This document shows, piece by piece, positions 8,483-17,288 of a DNA stretch of 51,093 bases. The position numbers were made by a program, and so were the translations under genes. The stretch comes from Lyngbya sp. CCAP 1446/10 (GTDB taxonomy: Bacteria > Cyanobacteriota > Cyanobacteriia > Cyanobacteriales > Microcoleaceae). The notes under the pieces are model-generated. The model did no database searches. It was not told where the DNA came from and saw only the letters and a list, made by a program, of their open reading frames with translations. Location of the stretch: NCBI RefSeq assembly GCF_026130175.1, contig NZ_JAIGNI010000067.1:1-51093 (forward strand), written 5' to 3'. The stretch's first letter is position 1. Each line of letters starts with the position of its first letter.

Positions 8483-8753
8483 AATTTTACTTGATTGAGT
8501 GCCTTAATAATTCGGCTGCTCTCTTATTATATGATATAATACATTTATATTACAAGATATTTACAGCGGTGTCAAGATGTAGAATAAAAGAATTTAACAG
8601 AAGGTGCGATCGATCGCAAGAGCGCGACTGTATGAGTCTAAACTAGCAAATTATTTGGGAAGTATGCAGAATTTTTTGAATCTTGATTCAAAAATTAAAA
8701 ATCACAAATGGTATGACTTCAGAAAGGGTACAGCGCGCGGAATTTAGATTAAA

Positions 8754-11570
8754 ATGAAGAACTATAAAATGTGGCACAAGCCGATGCAGGTAAAAAAAAC
8801 AGCGATAATGAATCAGGATGCAAGTAGATTAGCTGTCAGCCGTCAGGGGAAAATAGAAGCAATGGAAATCCAACAGTGGAGTAATAATCGGGTCGATCGC
8901 CAGCCACCAAACCCGCCCGATCGCCCAAACCAAATTTCTACCACAAAAGAAGTAGATTCGTCCCTGCAAGAAGGTTTAGATTTTAAAGGAGCGATCGACC
9001 GATCGACACTGGCGCTGAGAACAGATGCGCGAGGAATTATCAATTACGTCAGCGATCGACTTTGCAGCATCTCTAACTATTCGCGTACTGAGTTAATCGG
9101 TCACCATTTTGGCATCCTCCATTCGGAATATAAGTCTTCGGAATTAATCGAAAATCTGCTGTCAAGTGTTGCCAAAAATGAAGTTTGGCAAGGAGAAATT
9201 AAGAATCAAGCCAAGAATGGTAGCGATTATTGGGTGTATGCATCAGTAGTTCCGCTGTTGGACTTGCAGGGAAAACCCTGTCAGTATTTGGCGATCGGAT
9301 TCGACATCACCCATCGCAAAGCCGTAGAAGCAGCCCAAGCCGCAGCCAACCGGGCAAAAGACGAATTTTTGGCGATCGCGTCCCACGAAATGCGATCGCC
9401 CCTGAGCGTGATTTTGGGATGGGTGCAGCTAGCTCGATCGCGCAAGTTAAACGAAGCCACCACCAACCGCGCTTTAGAAATCATCGAGCGCAACGCCAAA
9501 TTGCAAAATCGGCAAATAGACAATCTCCTGGATCTCTCGCGGCTGCTGCGGGGGAAAGTCCGCCTGAATATCGGCCGAGTTCACCTCCCGTCTGTCATCG
9601 AATCGGCGATCGAGACCCTCCGCCCCGCCGCCGAGGCCAAAAACCTCCGCGTAGAAACACACTTCTACCCAGGCGTCAGCTACGTTATGGCAGATGTAGA
9701 CCGATTGCAGCAAATAGTCGGGAACCTCCTAACCAACGCGATCAAATTCACCCCAGAATCGACACCAGACCCGGTTCAAGTGCGGATCGAGCCTACTCCG
9801 TCGGGCGCGCTGATTCGGATCAGCGACAGCGGTTGCGGGATTGACCCCAAATTTCTGCCCCACATCTTTGACTACTTCCGCCCCGGAGATAGCTTCCAGG
9901 CCAAGGAACAAAACCGGCTAGGTCTGGGACTATCTATTGTGCGGCAGTTGGTGGAACTGCACGGGGGAACTGTTTGGGCTGCGAGTCCCGGCTTGGCTCA
10001 GGGGGCGACCTTTGGGGTGCAGCTACCGATGGCTCAAAGCAACAATTCGCGCGATCACACTCCTGCGATCGCCCAAATGGAAAGCAGACCCGAATCGGTT
10101 TCCCAACCCCTAGCGGGAAAGCAAGTGCTGGTGGTGGACAGCAGCGCCGAGAGCCGGGAATTTTTCAAAACTGGCCTGGAAGCATTTGGAGCCAAGGTAA
10201 CAGCGGTGGGTAGCGCCGCCGAAGCGATGGTCGAGTTGGAACAGTCGTGGCCAGACGTGTTGGTGAGTGATCTGGCTGTGCCGGAAACAGACGGCTGCGA
10301 TTTGATCCGCCGTGTCAGAGCTATGGAAATGTCCGAGCACAGGGCACTGCTGCCGGCGGTGGCGCTGACGGGAGGCGTCCGTGAGGAGGATTGCGCCTCG
10401 GCCCTCTCTGCGGGGTTTCAGAGGCATTTGTCGAAGCCGGTGTCCGCGAATCAGTTGGTAAGTGCGATCGTCCAATTGGCCGGACTGACTGAATACGGCG
10501 CGGGAGATGTCGGGGCGATCGCACCCACAGCGGGGCTGTCGGACTCTCACTGCTTTGACGACACCAATAATCATGGCGAAGAATCAACAACAGACAGCCA
10601 AGAATTACCGCTGTTGCTGGTAGTTGAAGACAATAATTTTCTGCTGGCTTACCTCCAAATTTTATTGAATCCTTACTATCGAGTCGCCGTGGCGATGGAC
10701 GGGGTTGAAGGTTTAGAAAAGGCAAAAATTTTGCTGCCAAATTTGATATTGAGTGACCAAATCATGCCAAGACAAAACGGACTGGATTTGCTCAAGGAGA
10801 TTCGGAACACGCCAGAATTGAGTTCAACTCCGGTAATCTTTTTGACAGCGCGATCTGGGATGGAAGCTCGGATTGAAGGTTTGGATGCGGGTGCTGACGA
10901 TTATATTTCCAAGCCTTTTGACGAGAGGGAACTGTTGGCGAGGGTAAGAAATTTGCTCAGAACCCACGCAGCCGAACAGCAGTTGACAGTCCTCAACCGT
11001 CAGTTGCAGCAGCAGAAAGAACAGTTAGAAAAGGTGAATCTAGCGTTGCAGTATTTGGCAACTTATGATAGTTTGACTGAGGTAAGAAATCGCCGCTCTT
11101 TTACTGAACATATAGATACGGAATGGCGGCGCTTGGCAAGGGAAGAAGCACCGTTGTCTTTGATTATGTGCGATATTGATTATTTCAAATTTTACAATGA
11201 TACTTACGGCCACCAAGCGGGGGATGAGTGTTTGCGGCAAGTGGCGCAGGTTCTCCAGAAATCGCTAAAGCGATCGGCTGATTTAGTAGCGCGTTATGGT
11301 GGAGAAGAATTTGCGATAGTTTTGCCGAATACGGATATTCAAGGTGCGGCTTCCGTAGCTGAAATTATCTGCCAACAGGTGCGGGGTTTGCAGATACTTC
11401 ACGCGAAGTCTGCTGTCAGCGAATACGTGACGCTGAGTTTGGGTGTGGCTTGCTGCATTCCGGCACCGATGTCGCAGCCGGCGGGGTTAATTACGATCGC
11501 CGATGAGGCGCTTTATCGGGCAAAAACAGCAGGGCGCGATCGGGTTTCTATTGCCGCATTTGAAGCATAA
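8754..11570 (+). CDS. Hybrid histidine kinase with two receivers and GGDEF output
   Basis: One 938-residue chain combines sensing, phosphorelay and c-di-GMP synthesis. In order it has: a PAS/PAC region (about 75-190, ending AIGFDITHRKAVEAA); HisKA with His211 in ASHEMRSPL; an ATPase domain with NLLTNAIKF (about 325-333), ISDSGCGI and LGLGLSIVRQLVELHGG; receiver 1 (about 452-565), where the acid pocket reads VVDSSAE and is therefore weak although VSDLAVPETDG keeps the Asp; receiver 2 (about 622-740, VVEDNN and LSDQIMP); a coiled coil; and a GGDEF domain with GGEEF at 849-853. RSAD five residues before GGEEF is a good product-inhibition I-site (RxxD). The most likely role is autophosphorylation driving a diguanylate cyclase in cis. 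The first in-frame Mets (1, 6, 11, 19) leave the start uncertain. Confidence 0.94.
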   Translation: MKNYKMWHKPMQVKKTAIMNQDASRLAVSRQGKIEAMEIQQWSNNRVDRQPPNPPDRPNQISTTKEVDSSLQEGLDFKGAIDRSTLALRTDARGIINYVSDRLCSISNYSRTELIGHHFGILHSEYKSSELIENLLSSVAKNEVWQGEIKNQAKNGSDYWVYASVVPLLDLQGKPCQYLAIGFDITHRKAVEAAQAAANRAKDEFLAIASHEMRSPLSVILGWVQLARSRKLNEATTNRALEIIERNAKLQNRQIDNLLDLSRLLRGKVRLNIGRVHLPSVIESAIETLRPAAEAKNLRVETHFYPGVSYVMADVDRLQQIVGNLLTNAIKFTPESTPDPVQVRIEPTPSGALIRISDSGCGIDPKFLPHIFDYFRPGDSFQAKEQNRLGLGLSIVRQLVELHGGTVWAASPGLAQGATFGVQLPMAQSNNSRDHTPAIAQMESRPESVSQPLAGKQVLVVDSSAESREFFKTGLEAFGAKVTAVGSAAEAMVELEQSWPDVLVSDLAVPETDGCDLIRRVRAMEMSEHRALLPAVALTGGVREEDCASALSAGFQRHLSKPVSANQLVSAIVQLAGLTEYGAGDVGAIAPTAGLSDSHCFDDTNNHGEESTTDSQELPLLLVVEDNNFLLAYLQILLNPYYRVAVAMDGVEGLEKAKILLPNLILSDQIMPRQNGLDLLKEIRNTPELSSTPVIFLTARSGMEARIEGLDAGADDYISKPFDERELLARVRNLLRTHAAEQQLTVLNRQLQQQKEQLEKVNLALQYLATYDSLTEVRNRRSFTEHIDTEWRRLAREEAPLSLIMCDIDYFKFYNDTYGHQAGDECLRQVAQVLQKSLKRSADLVARYGGEEFAIVLPNTDIQGAASVAEIICQQVRGLQILHAKSAVSEYVTLSLGVACCIPAPMSQPAGLITIADEALYRAKTAGRDRVSIAAFEA

Positions 11571-11622
11571 TAGTCCTTAGTCCTTAGTCCTTAGTTCTTA
11601 GTTCTTAGTTTTTAGTTTTTAG
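11570..11622. repeat. Heptameric tandem repeats
   Basis: TTAGTCC, TTAGTTC and TTAGTTT units follow the GGDEF protein's stop. They belong to the same heptamer class seen elsewhere in the window. Confidence 0.8.
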
Positions 11623-11748
11623 CGAATCAAAATTGTATTGTAGTGCAATCGAGTCGATCGCCCTTGACGCTCCTGTATTACCAATGTAGTATATAATAGT
11701 GGTACGAAAGCTCGATCGACACCAGAAAACAAAATTTACAAAAAACCT

Positions 11749-12042
11749 ATGCAACCCATCCGACAAGGCGACGTAATTCTCACCCCCGTACCGCAAATCG
11801 CAGGAGAAAAGAAACCTCACCTAACTCTCGCCGAAGGTGAAGTCACGGGACATTCTCACCAGATTATTGAGGGACAAGCTGAACTTTACGAAAAAGACGG
11901 TACTCTGTACTTGCGAGTGCTTTCGCCGACAGCTTTATTGAGTCATGAAGAACACCATGCGATCGCAATTCCCGAAGGTAATTGGATGGTGCGGATTCAG
12001 CGGGAATATGAGCCCCAAGGTTGGCGGTATGTCGCAGACTAA
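11749..12042 (+). CDS. Small conserved hypothetical protein, His-rich
   Basis: A 97-residue protein that I cannot assign to a characterised family. Visible features are RQGDVILTPVP near the start, GEVTGHSHQI in the middle, and LLSHEEHHAIAIPEG followed by VRIQREYEPQGWRY. The spaced His residues (GHSH, HEEHH) could bind a metal, but that is inference. The likely fold is all-beta. It directly precedes the remains of one DUF6745-type gene and then an intact one at 12649, so this gene may be a usual partner of that family; I could not verify this by comparison. The stop codon lies within a perfect hairpin at 12037-12061. Confidence 0.75.
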   Translation: MQPIRQGDVILTPVPQIAGEKKPHLTLAEGEVTGHSHQIIEGQAELYEKDGTLYLRVLSPTALLSHEEHHAIAIPEGNWMVRIQREYEPQGWRYVAD

Positions 12043-12061
12043 GGTTTAACAAACCTTAGTC
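12037..12061 (+). terminator. Hairpin overlapping the stop of the 97-residue gene
   Basis: GACTAAGGTTT pairs perfectly with AAACCTTAGTC around the loop AAC, with the TAA stop (12040-12042) inside the stem. There is no T-run after it, so intrinsic termination is uncertain; it could instead protect the mRNA end. Confidence 0.5.
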
Positions 12062-12091
12062 AGCACAAGAAGTTCAGATTCCAGTTTATCT

Positions 12092-12127
12092 CGAAAAGTG
12101 GAGGGCGAGATCGCTTTCCACTTTTCG
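12092..12127. repeat. Inverted repeat in a gene-free stretch
   Basis: CGAAAAGTGGA (12092-12102) pairs perfectly with TCCACTTTTCG (12117-12127). It lies in the decayed stretch 12043-12354, which otherwise shows no convincing coding sequence; near 12175-12200 it contains a GCCCCGCTTCGC motif of the interspersed-repeat type. Confidence 0.6.
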
Positions 12128-12354
12128 CGATCGATCGCACGCTGCGGAAATGATTAAAGTGGGTGCTTGTGCGATGGCTTACGCCCCGCTTCGCTACGGC
12201 ATTTACAGCATTGGATGTCATTTTGTGCGATCGTATTTGTCAAAAACTTGCAGCCACTAAATTAGACACTTGCCAGGGATACATACCCTGTTAAAAATCG
12301 ATTTTAAGGACTATTTCGACGCATTGGAGCGTCCTTTAGCAGTTTTTTGTTAAA

Positions 12355-12480
12355 ATGAGCTTTCTGAATACGGGATTGCTTTATGCGTTGCGAGTGCCGC
12401 CTGATGTGACATCTGCACAAGAGGCAATTCGCTGGGTAAATTGGGGAATAGAGCCTGACGAATTTAACGTGCAAACTTGA
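12355..12480 (+). pseudogene. 3' remnant of a DUF6745-type gene
   Basis: The frame from 12355 encodes 41 residues whose last 30 (LRVPPDVTSAQEAIRWVNWG then IEPDEFNVQT) closely match the C-terminus of the intact 757-residue protein encoded at 12649-14922 (LRVPPDVTSAKEAIRWVNWD then IDSEEFSVQT). Only this C-terminal tip survives. No upstream part of the gene is recognisable between the 97-residue gene and this fragment. It is best read as what remains of an older copy of the family after deletion, with the newer leucine-rich-repeat version downstream. It could in principle be expressed as a short peptide, but there is no sign of selection for that. Confidence 0.85.
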
Positions 12481-12530
12481 AACTCCCCAACCCTGTTTAA
12501 CAAGTACAATCCTCAACTCACCAAGATCCA

Positions 12531-12595
12531 AGAAACCGGGTTTTTTACCTAATGTGCGGGCTGCCTGCGAATAATCTCGTAAAAACCCGGTTTCT
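12531..12595. repeat. 65-bp interspersed inverted repeat, copy 1
   Basis: The ends AGAAACCGGGTTTTT and AAAAACCCGGTTTCT are complementary, with an unrelated centre of about 35 bp. Related copies lie at 22598-22663 and 42874-42939. Confidence 0.85.
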
Positions 12596-12648
12596 GGCCA
12601 CCCGTGCGTAAGTCCTAGTCTGATATTCTCCTAATTTACAACAATTTT

Positions 12649-14922
12649 ATGTCTGAAAAACAACCAAATCCCGCAGAATTCAGCAGCTTTACCGACTGGT
12701 GCTTGCACAAAGACAGCCTTTCAGAAGCAGCAAGATATACAGTTGAGTTGCTGTTAGAAAAAGCTGGCACTTCTGACATTTATGAAGCGAACCAGATACT
12801 GTCAAGTAGCAATAAGTTGGATCTGGACAACAATAAAATATCAGACATCACAACACTGCAATCTCTGAATAATTTGACTTCTCTGACACTGTACAACAAT
12901 CAAATATCAGACATCACACCACTGCAATCTCTGAATAATTTGACTTCTCTGACACTGTACAACAATAAAATATCAGACATCACACCCCTGCAATCTCTGA
13001 CTAATTTGACTAATTTGTATCTCTACAACAATCAAATATCAGACATCACACCACTGCAATCTCTGACTAATTTGACTGAGCTGTATCTCTCCAACAATCA
13101 AATATCACACATCATACCACTGCAATCTCTAACTAATTTGACTCGTCTGGATGTGGACAACAATAAAATATCAGACATCACACCCCTGCAATCTCTGACT
13201 AATTTGACTCATCTGTATCTCTCCAACAATCAAATATCAGACATCACACCACTGCAATCTCTGACTAATTTGACTTCTCTGTATCTGCACAACAATAAAA
13301 TATCAGACATCACACCCCTGCAATCTCTGACTAATTTGACTCATCTGCATCTGTACAACAATCAAATATCAGACATCACACCCCTGCAATCTCTGACTAA
13401 TTTGACTCATCTGCATCTGTACAACAATCAAATATCAGACATCACACCACTGCAATCTCTGACTAATTTGACTAATTTGTATCTCTCCAACAATCAAATA
13501 TCAGACATCACACCACTGCAATCTCTGACTAATTTGACTCATCTGTATCTCTCCAACAATCCAATATCAGACATCACACCACTGCAATCTCTGACTAATT
13601 TGACTAATTTGTATCTCTCCAACAATCAAATATCAGACATCACACCACTGCAATCTCTGACTAATTTGACTAATTTGTATCTCTCCAACAATCAAATATC
13701 AGACATCCCATCCCTGCAATCTCTGACTAATTTGACTGATCTGCATCTGCACAACAATCAAATATCAGACATCACACCACTGCAATCTCTGACTAATTTG
13801 ACTCATCTGTATCTCTCCAACAATCCAATATCAGACATCACACCCCTGCAATCTCTGACTAATTTGACTTCTCTGAATGTAAATTTTAAACCTGAACATA
13901 AGGCTCTAATCGAAGCGTGTCGTCAAAAGTGGGGAACTCTCGCCAACTCTACCAAACCCATCTCTAACCCCAAAGCCGCAGCCGCCGTTAAGTCTGTTTG
14001 CGAGATCCTGGGTTTAAAAGCCTCTGAAATAACTTTTTGCAGTAGCCCCAACGGAGGGGTAGCACAAATACCGCTGAAAAGATCCAATGACACTGATTTG
14101 ATAAAGCGACTTACAAAACGGGTAAAAGATGCGCTGCACCCCTTTTTCTTGATAACAGAATTGCGGCAAGAACTTTCGGAGTTAAGTATATGGGAGGAAC
14201 AGCTAGAACAACAATTTAACACAGACTTTGCCAATTATTGGAAATATTCAAAGTCAATATTTACTCCAAAATATTTGGTTGAGGCTCTCGCTGTTGCTGA
14301 ATTATGTGTTTCTGGCTTCGGTGTTGTTCTCAAACCAGAATTACAGAAACTTTTTGAATGTCTGAACCAGCTTTTAGCAGAATGCGGCTGGATTATTTTG
14401 TTAGATGATACCTGCATTGTGTGCTCGCGCCCTTGTCAGCTTAGCCTTGACAACGAGTACCGCCTCCATGCAGAAGGTGAACCTGCACTGGAATTTCCCG
14501 ACGGTTACAAAATCTATTCCTACCACGGTGTAACATTACCTGAAAAATACGGACAAATTCACCCCAATCTGTGGCAAGCACAATGGCTTTTAGCAGAAAA
14601 AAATGCTGAATTAAGACGAGTATTAATTCAGGGAATTGGTTATGCTAGAATTTGCTCCGAACTGCAAGCAATAGAGTTAGATTGCTGGAAAGAATACACG
14701 CTGCTCAAAATTGATGCTGATATTGATGGCTTCGATCCTGATGATTTCGAGGACGATGATGATGCTCCGAAAAAAGAAGATATTTATCTGTTAAAAATGA
14801 TTTGTCCGAGCACGGGACACATTCATGTTTTGCGAGTTCCGCCAGATGTGACATCTGCTAAAGAGGCAATTCGCTGGGTAAATTGGGATATTGACTCAGA
14901 GGAGTTTTCGGTGCAAACTTGA
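12649..14922 (+). CDS. Leucine-rich-repeat protein with DUF6745-type C-terminus
   Basis: A 757-residue protein in three parts. The N-terminal cap (1-58) is followed by 16 tandem 22-residue leucine-rich repeats (59-410; consensus LxNNQISDITPLQSLTNLTxL) of the SDS22/internalin type, which form a curved protein-binding solenoid. The rest (about 411-757) ends in features I associate with DUF6745: a Cys/Arg/Pro element (CIVCSRPC), a DGYKIYSYHGVTLPEKYG segment, AELRRVLIQGIGYARI and the tail LRVPPDVTSAKEAIRWVNW. An acidic insert (DPDDFEDDDDAPKKED) precedes the tail. No signal peptide is seen, so it is probably cytoplasmic. The function is unknown; the repeats suggest partner recognition. The repeats are nearly identical in DNA, pointing to recent expansion. 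Confidence 0.88.
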   Translation: MSEKQPNPAEFSSFTDWCLHKDSLSEAARYTVELLLEKAGTSDIYEANQILSSSNKLDLDNNKISDITTLQSLNNLTSLTLYNNQISDITPLQSLNNLTSLTLYNNKISDITPLQSLTNLTNLYLYNNQISDITPLQSLTNLTELYLSNNQISHIIPLQSLTNLTRLDVDNNKISDITPLQSLTNLTHLYLSNNQISDITPLQSLTNLTSLYLHNNKISDITPLQSLTNLTHLHLYNNQISDITPLQSLTNLTHLHLYNNQISDITPLQSLTNLTNLYLSNNQISDITPLQSLTNLTHLYLSNNPISDITPLQSLTNLTNLYLSNNQISDITPLQSLTNLTNLYLSNNQISDIPSLQSLTNLTDLHLHNNQISDITPLQSLTNLTHLYLSNNPISDITPLQSLTNLTSLNVNFKPEHKALIEACRQKWGTLANSTKPISNPKAAAAVKSVCEILGLKASEITFCSSPNGGVAQIPLKRSNDTDLIKRLTKRVKDALHPFFLITELRQELSELSIWEEQLEQQFNTDFANYWKYSKSIFTPKYLVEALAVAELCVSGFGVVLKPELQKLFECLNQLLAECGWIILLDDTCIVCSRPCQLSLDNEYRLHAEGEPALEFPDGYKIYSYHGVTLPEKYGQIHPNLWQAQWLLAEKNAELRRVLIQGIGYARICSELQAIELDCWKEYTLLKIDADIDGFDPDDFEDDDDAPKKEDIYLLKMICPSTGHIHVLRVPPDVTSAKEAIRWVNWDIDSEEFSVQT
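12823..13878 (+). repeat. Sixteen 66-bp tandem repeats encoding LRRs
   Basis: Each 66-bp unit encodes one 22-residue leucine-rich repeat. Units differ mainly at two to four codons at the variable positions (for example LYNN, LSNN, LHNN, VDNN), and long identical stretches recur, which fits recent unequal crossing-over or slippage. Confidence 0.95.
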
Positions 14923-14989
14923 AATAGAAGCAGCAGAAATATATTTTCCGATTGTTAGTTCATTAGGATGATTTCAGGAACCCTGATTT

Positions 14990-15553
14990 ATGGTAGTTGC
15001 AGCCAAGTTAACGATTTCTCTGGCAGAGTTCTTGCAGTTGCCAGAAACTAAACCCGCAAGCGAGTACATCGACGGTAAAATTTATCAAAAACCTATGCCG
15101 CAAGGAAAACATAGCAAACTTCAAAGTGAGTTATTGTTGGCAATTTCTGAGGTTGGGGAACGCCCAAAATTAGCCTGTGCTTTTCCAGAATTGTGCTGTA
15201 CTTTTGCGGATTGCTCAATCGTTCCCGATATTGCTGTTTTTGAGTGGTCGAGAATTCCTGTTGATGCAGATGGGGAAATTGCCAACCGTTTTGAAGTTGC
15301 ACCGGATTGGATAATTGAAATTCTGTCACCGGATCAATCTCCCAATCAGGTGATTAAAAAAATTGTTTTTTCGATCAATCACGGCACTAAATTGGGTTGG
15401 TTTGCCGATCATAGCGATAAATCAGTAATAGTTTTTCTGCCGAATCAACTGCCTGAAGTTAAATCAGATATGGATATTTTACCTGTTCTTAGTGTGTTGG
15501 GTAATTGGCAGTTATCCGCAGCCGAGTTGTTTAATTGGTTGAAAATTAATTGA
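14990..15553 (+). CDS. Uma2-family (DUF820) endonuclease-like protein
   Basis: Uma2/DUF820 proteins are PD-(D/E)XK-fold proteins found in very many copies in cyanobacterial genomes; their biological role is not settled. The 187-residue length is typical. The opening MVVAAKLTISLAEFLQLPET, YIDGKIYQKPMPQGKHSKLQ, the nuclease-core segments SIVPDIAVFEW and PDWIIEILSPDQSPN, and the following Lys-rich helix (VIKKIVF) match the family. The Asp of VPDIA and the Glu of IEILSP are the expected metal ligands. The gene follows the LRR protein by 67 bp on the same strand but is probably an independent, freely moving gene. Confidence 0.92.
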   Translation: MVVAAKLTISLAEFLQLPETKPASEYIDGKIYQKPMPQGKHSKLQSELLLAISEVGERPKLACAFPELCCTFADCSIVPDIAVFEWSRIPVDADGEIANRFEVAPDWIIEILSPDQSPNQVIKKIVFSINHGTKLGWFADHSDKSVIVFLPNQLPEVKSDMDILPVLSVLGNWQLSAAELFNWLKIN

Positions 15554-15810
15554 TTTACAGCAGATTGCAGGTCGAGTGATCGGGTAAAATAAGATATTAT
15601 AAAATTCGCTGCTTTAAACTCAAATGAAGCTGGTGATTGATCAAAGAAATGGAATTTTAACTTGAGAATATTTGGGAGACTGACATTTACTGACATTCAT
15701 TTACTGACATTTGCGATCGCCTTAATCGATAAAACACTAATCAAGATTGGGCCTGTGACACTTAAAAGGGTGGAATGCACCAAGTGTCAATTTAACAAAA
15801 ATTGTTAATA

Positions 15811-15847
15811 ACATAAGAAAGAAGCCCACCTTCAGTCAAAGGTGAGC
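15811..15847 (-). terminator. Candidate terminator of the nrt operon
   Basis: Read on the minus strand, GCTCACCTT pairs with AAGGTGGGC (one mismatch) around a 6-base loop and is followed by TTCTTTCTT. It lies about 240 bp after the nrtD stop, so it would end a long 3' untranslated region. Confidence 0.5.
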
Positions 15848-15973
15848 TAAATTCATGCCAGCTTATGGACAGCTAGGCAATCGGGTCTCTTAGCGGATTG
15901 ACGTAAAAGCTGAAAAAAAGATCCGAATCTTCCGGAAAAACTTATTCCTCAACAATTAAGCTCCAGTTTACCC

Positions 15974-16000
15974 GTTAGCGAAGCCCTCGAAGAGGATCGC
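15974..16000. repeat. REP-like interspersed repeat, copy 1
   Basis: GTTAGCGAAGCCCTCGAAGA followed by GGATCGC. An almost identical copy lies at 43889-43915 and a variant is embedded in a gene at 39040-39091. Confidence 0.75.
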
Positions 16001-16089
16001 ACCAGCCACATCTCACCCCCAGCGATGTTGTCCTGAATTGGGGAAATACTGGGGCTTTAATTTTCCAGCAATCCCCAGTCTCAAAGGGT

Positions 16090-16935
16090 TTAAGCGTCGT
16101 CATCGTGAGCAAAGCGGCGGAAGAGGAAGTCTAGGGCGTAGTTCCGCAAATTGTAATATTCCGGATCTTCCATCATTTGTACCCGATCGCGCGGACGAGG
16201 AAAAGGAATCTCCAGAACCTCCCCAATCGTCGCTGACGGGCCGTTAGTCATCATCACCAGGCGATCGGCCAAAAACAGCGCTTCGTCAATATCGTGAGTA
16301 ATCATCAACACCGTACAGCGGTGATCGTTCCAGATTTTCAGCAACTCTTCCTGCAATTCCTCCTTGGTAATTGCGTCCAAAGCGCCGAAAGGTTCGTCCA
16401 AAATCAGCACTTGGGGGCGAATTGCCAAAGCGCGGGCGATGGACACCCGTTGTTTCATACCGCCGGAAATTTGCGGCGGTCTTTTCTCAGCAGCTTCTGT
16501 CAGTCCCACCATCGCCAAATGCTCGTTGACGATCGCATTTTTTTCGACCTTCGACTTCTCAGGAAATACAGCGTTAACGGCAATATAAACATTCTCAAAT
16601 ACCGTGCGCCAAGGCAACAAAGCGTAACCCTGAAACACTACCATGCGATCGGGGCCTGGCTTCTCGATCCGCTGCCCGTTAATCGACACAGTGCCCTCGC
16701 TGGGATGGCTAAAACCCGACACCATATTTAATAGTGTTGACTTACCACAACCGGAGTGTCCGATCAGAGTAATAAACTCTCCCTCAGCTACAGTCAAGTT
16801 AATATTTTCTAATGCTCTGTAACCGTTTGGATATACTTTATGAACATTGTCCATCACCAAAAAAGGCTGGCGGCGATCTTTTGTTTTCTTGCTTTGCTTT
16901 TTGGTGTCGATCTGGTTCGCAGTAGTTTTGAGCAT
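16090..16935 (-). CDS. nrtD: Nitrate ABC transporter ATPase NrtD
   Basis: NrtD is one of the two ATPase subunits that drive the NrtB permease to import nitrate and nitrite. The 281-residue protein has Walker A GHSGCGKST, the Q loop in VVFQGYALLPWRT, signature ISGGMKQR, Walker B VLILDEPFGALD and the switch His in MITHDIDEA. A basic N-terminal extension of about 25 residues precedes the domain. Unlike NrtC it has no substrate-binding domain. It is the last gene of nrtA-nrtB-nrtC-nrtD, and 353 bp separate it from nrtC, longer than usual within an operon. CmpD of the bicarbonate transporter is the close alternative. Confidence 0.93.
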   Translation of the reverse strand: MLKTTANQIDTKKQSKKTKDRRQPFLVMDNVHKVYPNGYRALENINLTVAEGEFITLIGHSGCGKSTLLNMVSGFSHPSEGTVSINGQRIEKPGPDRMVVFQGYALLPWRTVFENVYIAVNAVFPEKSKVEKNAIVNEHLAMVGLTEAAEKRPPQISGGMKQRVSIARALAIRPQVLILDEPFGALDAITKEELQEELLKIWNDHRCTVLMITHDIDEALFLADRLVMMTNGPSATIGEVLEIPFPRPRDRVQMMEDPEYYNLRNYALDFLFRRFAHDDDA

Positions 16936-17288
16936 GGGTTTAGGAACTTGTTAGTGGGTTATTGGCAATTGCAAATAGTGGAATTTTGAATGGTGATGAG
17001 CTGCGAGTTGAGACTGTAGATTTGCAAGTTCCCTGTATGTTTTGAGTATTGAGTTTAAATTGGAAGACTTTTGCATCAATTATATAATTGTGCCCCTTCA
17101 CTCTCAACAATGCAATCAATCGCTTTGATTTCTGGTTACTCTTCTCTGACTTCTGAGTTGATAAGTCTCGGACAGGGGCGATCGATAACTAAGCAATTTC
17201 TTCACCTTTCGATACTTCAAAACTCGCAGATCACCATTAGACATTGGGCCGGTGGAAAGGAGTCCACCGGCGCGGACACAAACAGATT
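16936..17288. other. nrtC-nrtD intergenic region
   Basis: No gene is seen in these 353 bp. Next to the nrtC stop lies a perfect hairpin (17248-17271). The rest shows no recognised motif, though a separate promoter for nrtD could be here. Confidence 0.5.
17248..17271 (-). other. Perfect hairpin just downstream of nrtC
   Basis: GCCGGTGGA pairs with TCCACCGGC around a 6-base loop, starting 18 bp after the nrtC stop. With no T-run it looks more like an mRNA-end stabiliser or partial attenuator than a full terminator. Confidence 0.6.

Larger units (their letters stand above)
15554..16089. other. Intergenic region between convergent Uma2 and nrtD genes
   Basis: This 536-bp stretch holds no convincing gene. 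It contains a stem formed by TGACACTT and AAGTGTCA (about 15756-15789), a terminator-like hairpin for the minus strand (15811-15847) and one copy of a GCGAAGCCCTCGAAGAGGATCGC interspersed repeat (15974-16000). Confidence 0.6.

Noticed and set aside
9230..10740. Long frames overlapping the hybrid kinase gene
   Set aside because: They are shadows in GC-rich coding sequence; the kinase frame has all domain motifs.
12149..12259. Short frame in the gap after the 97-residue gene
   Set aside because: It reads through a repeat-like GCCCCGCTTCGC motif and has no similarity to the DUF6745-type protein or any known family.
12823..13878. Regular repeats considered as a CRISPR array
   Set aside because: The 66-bp period is in frame, has no unique spacers and encodes leucine-rich repeats.
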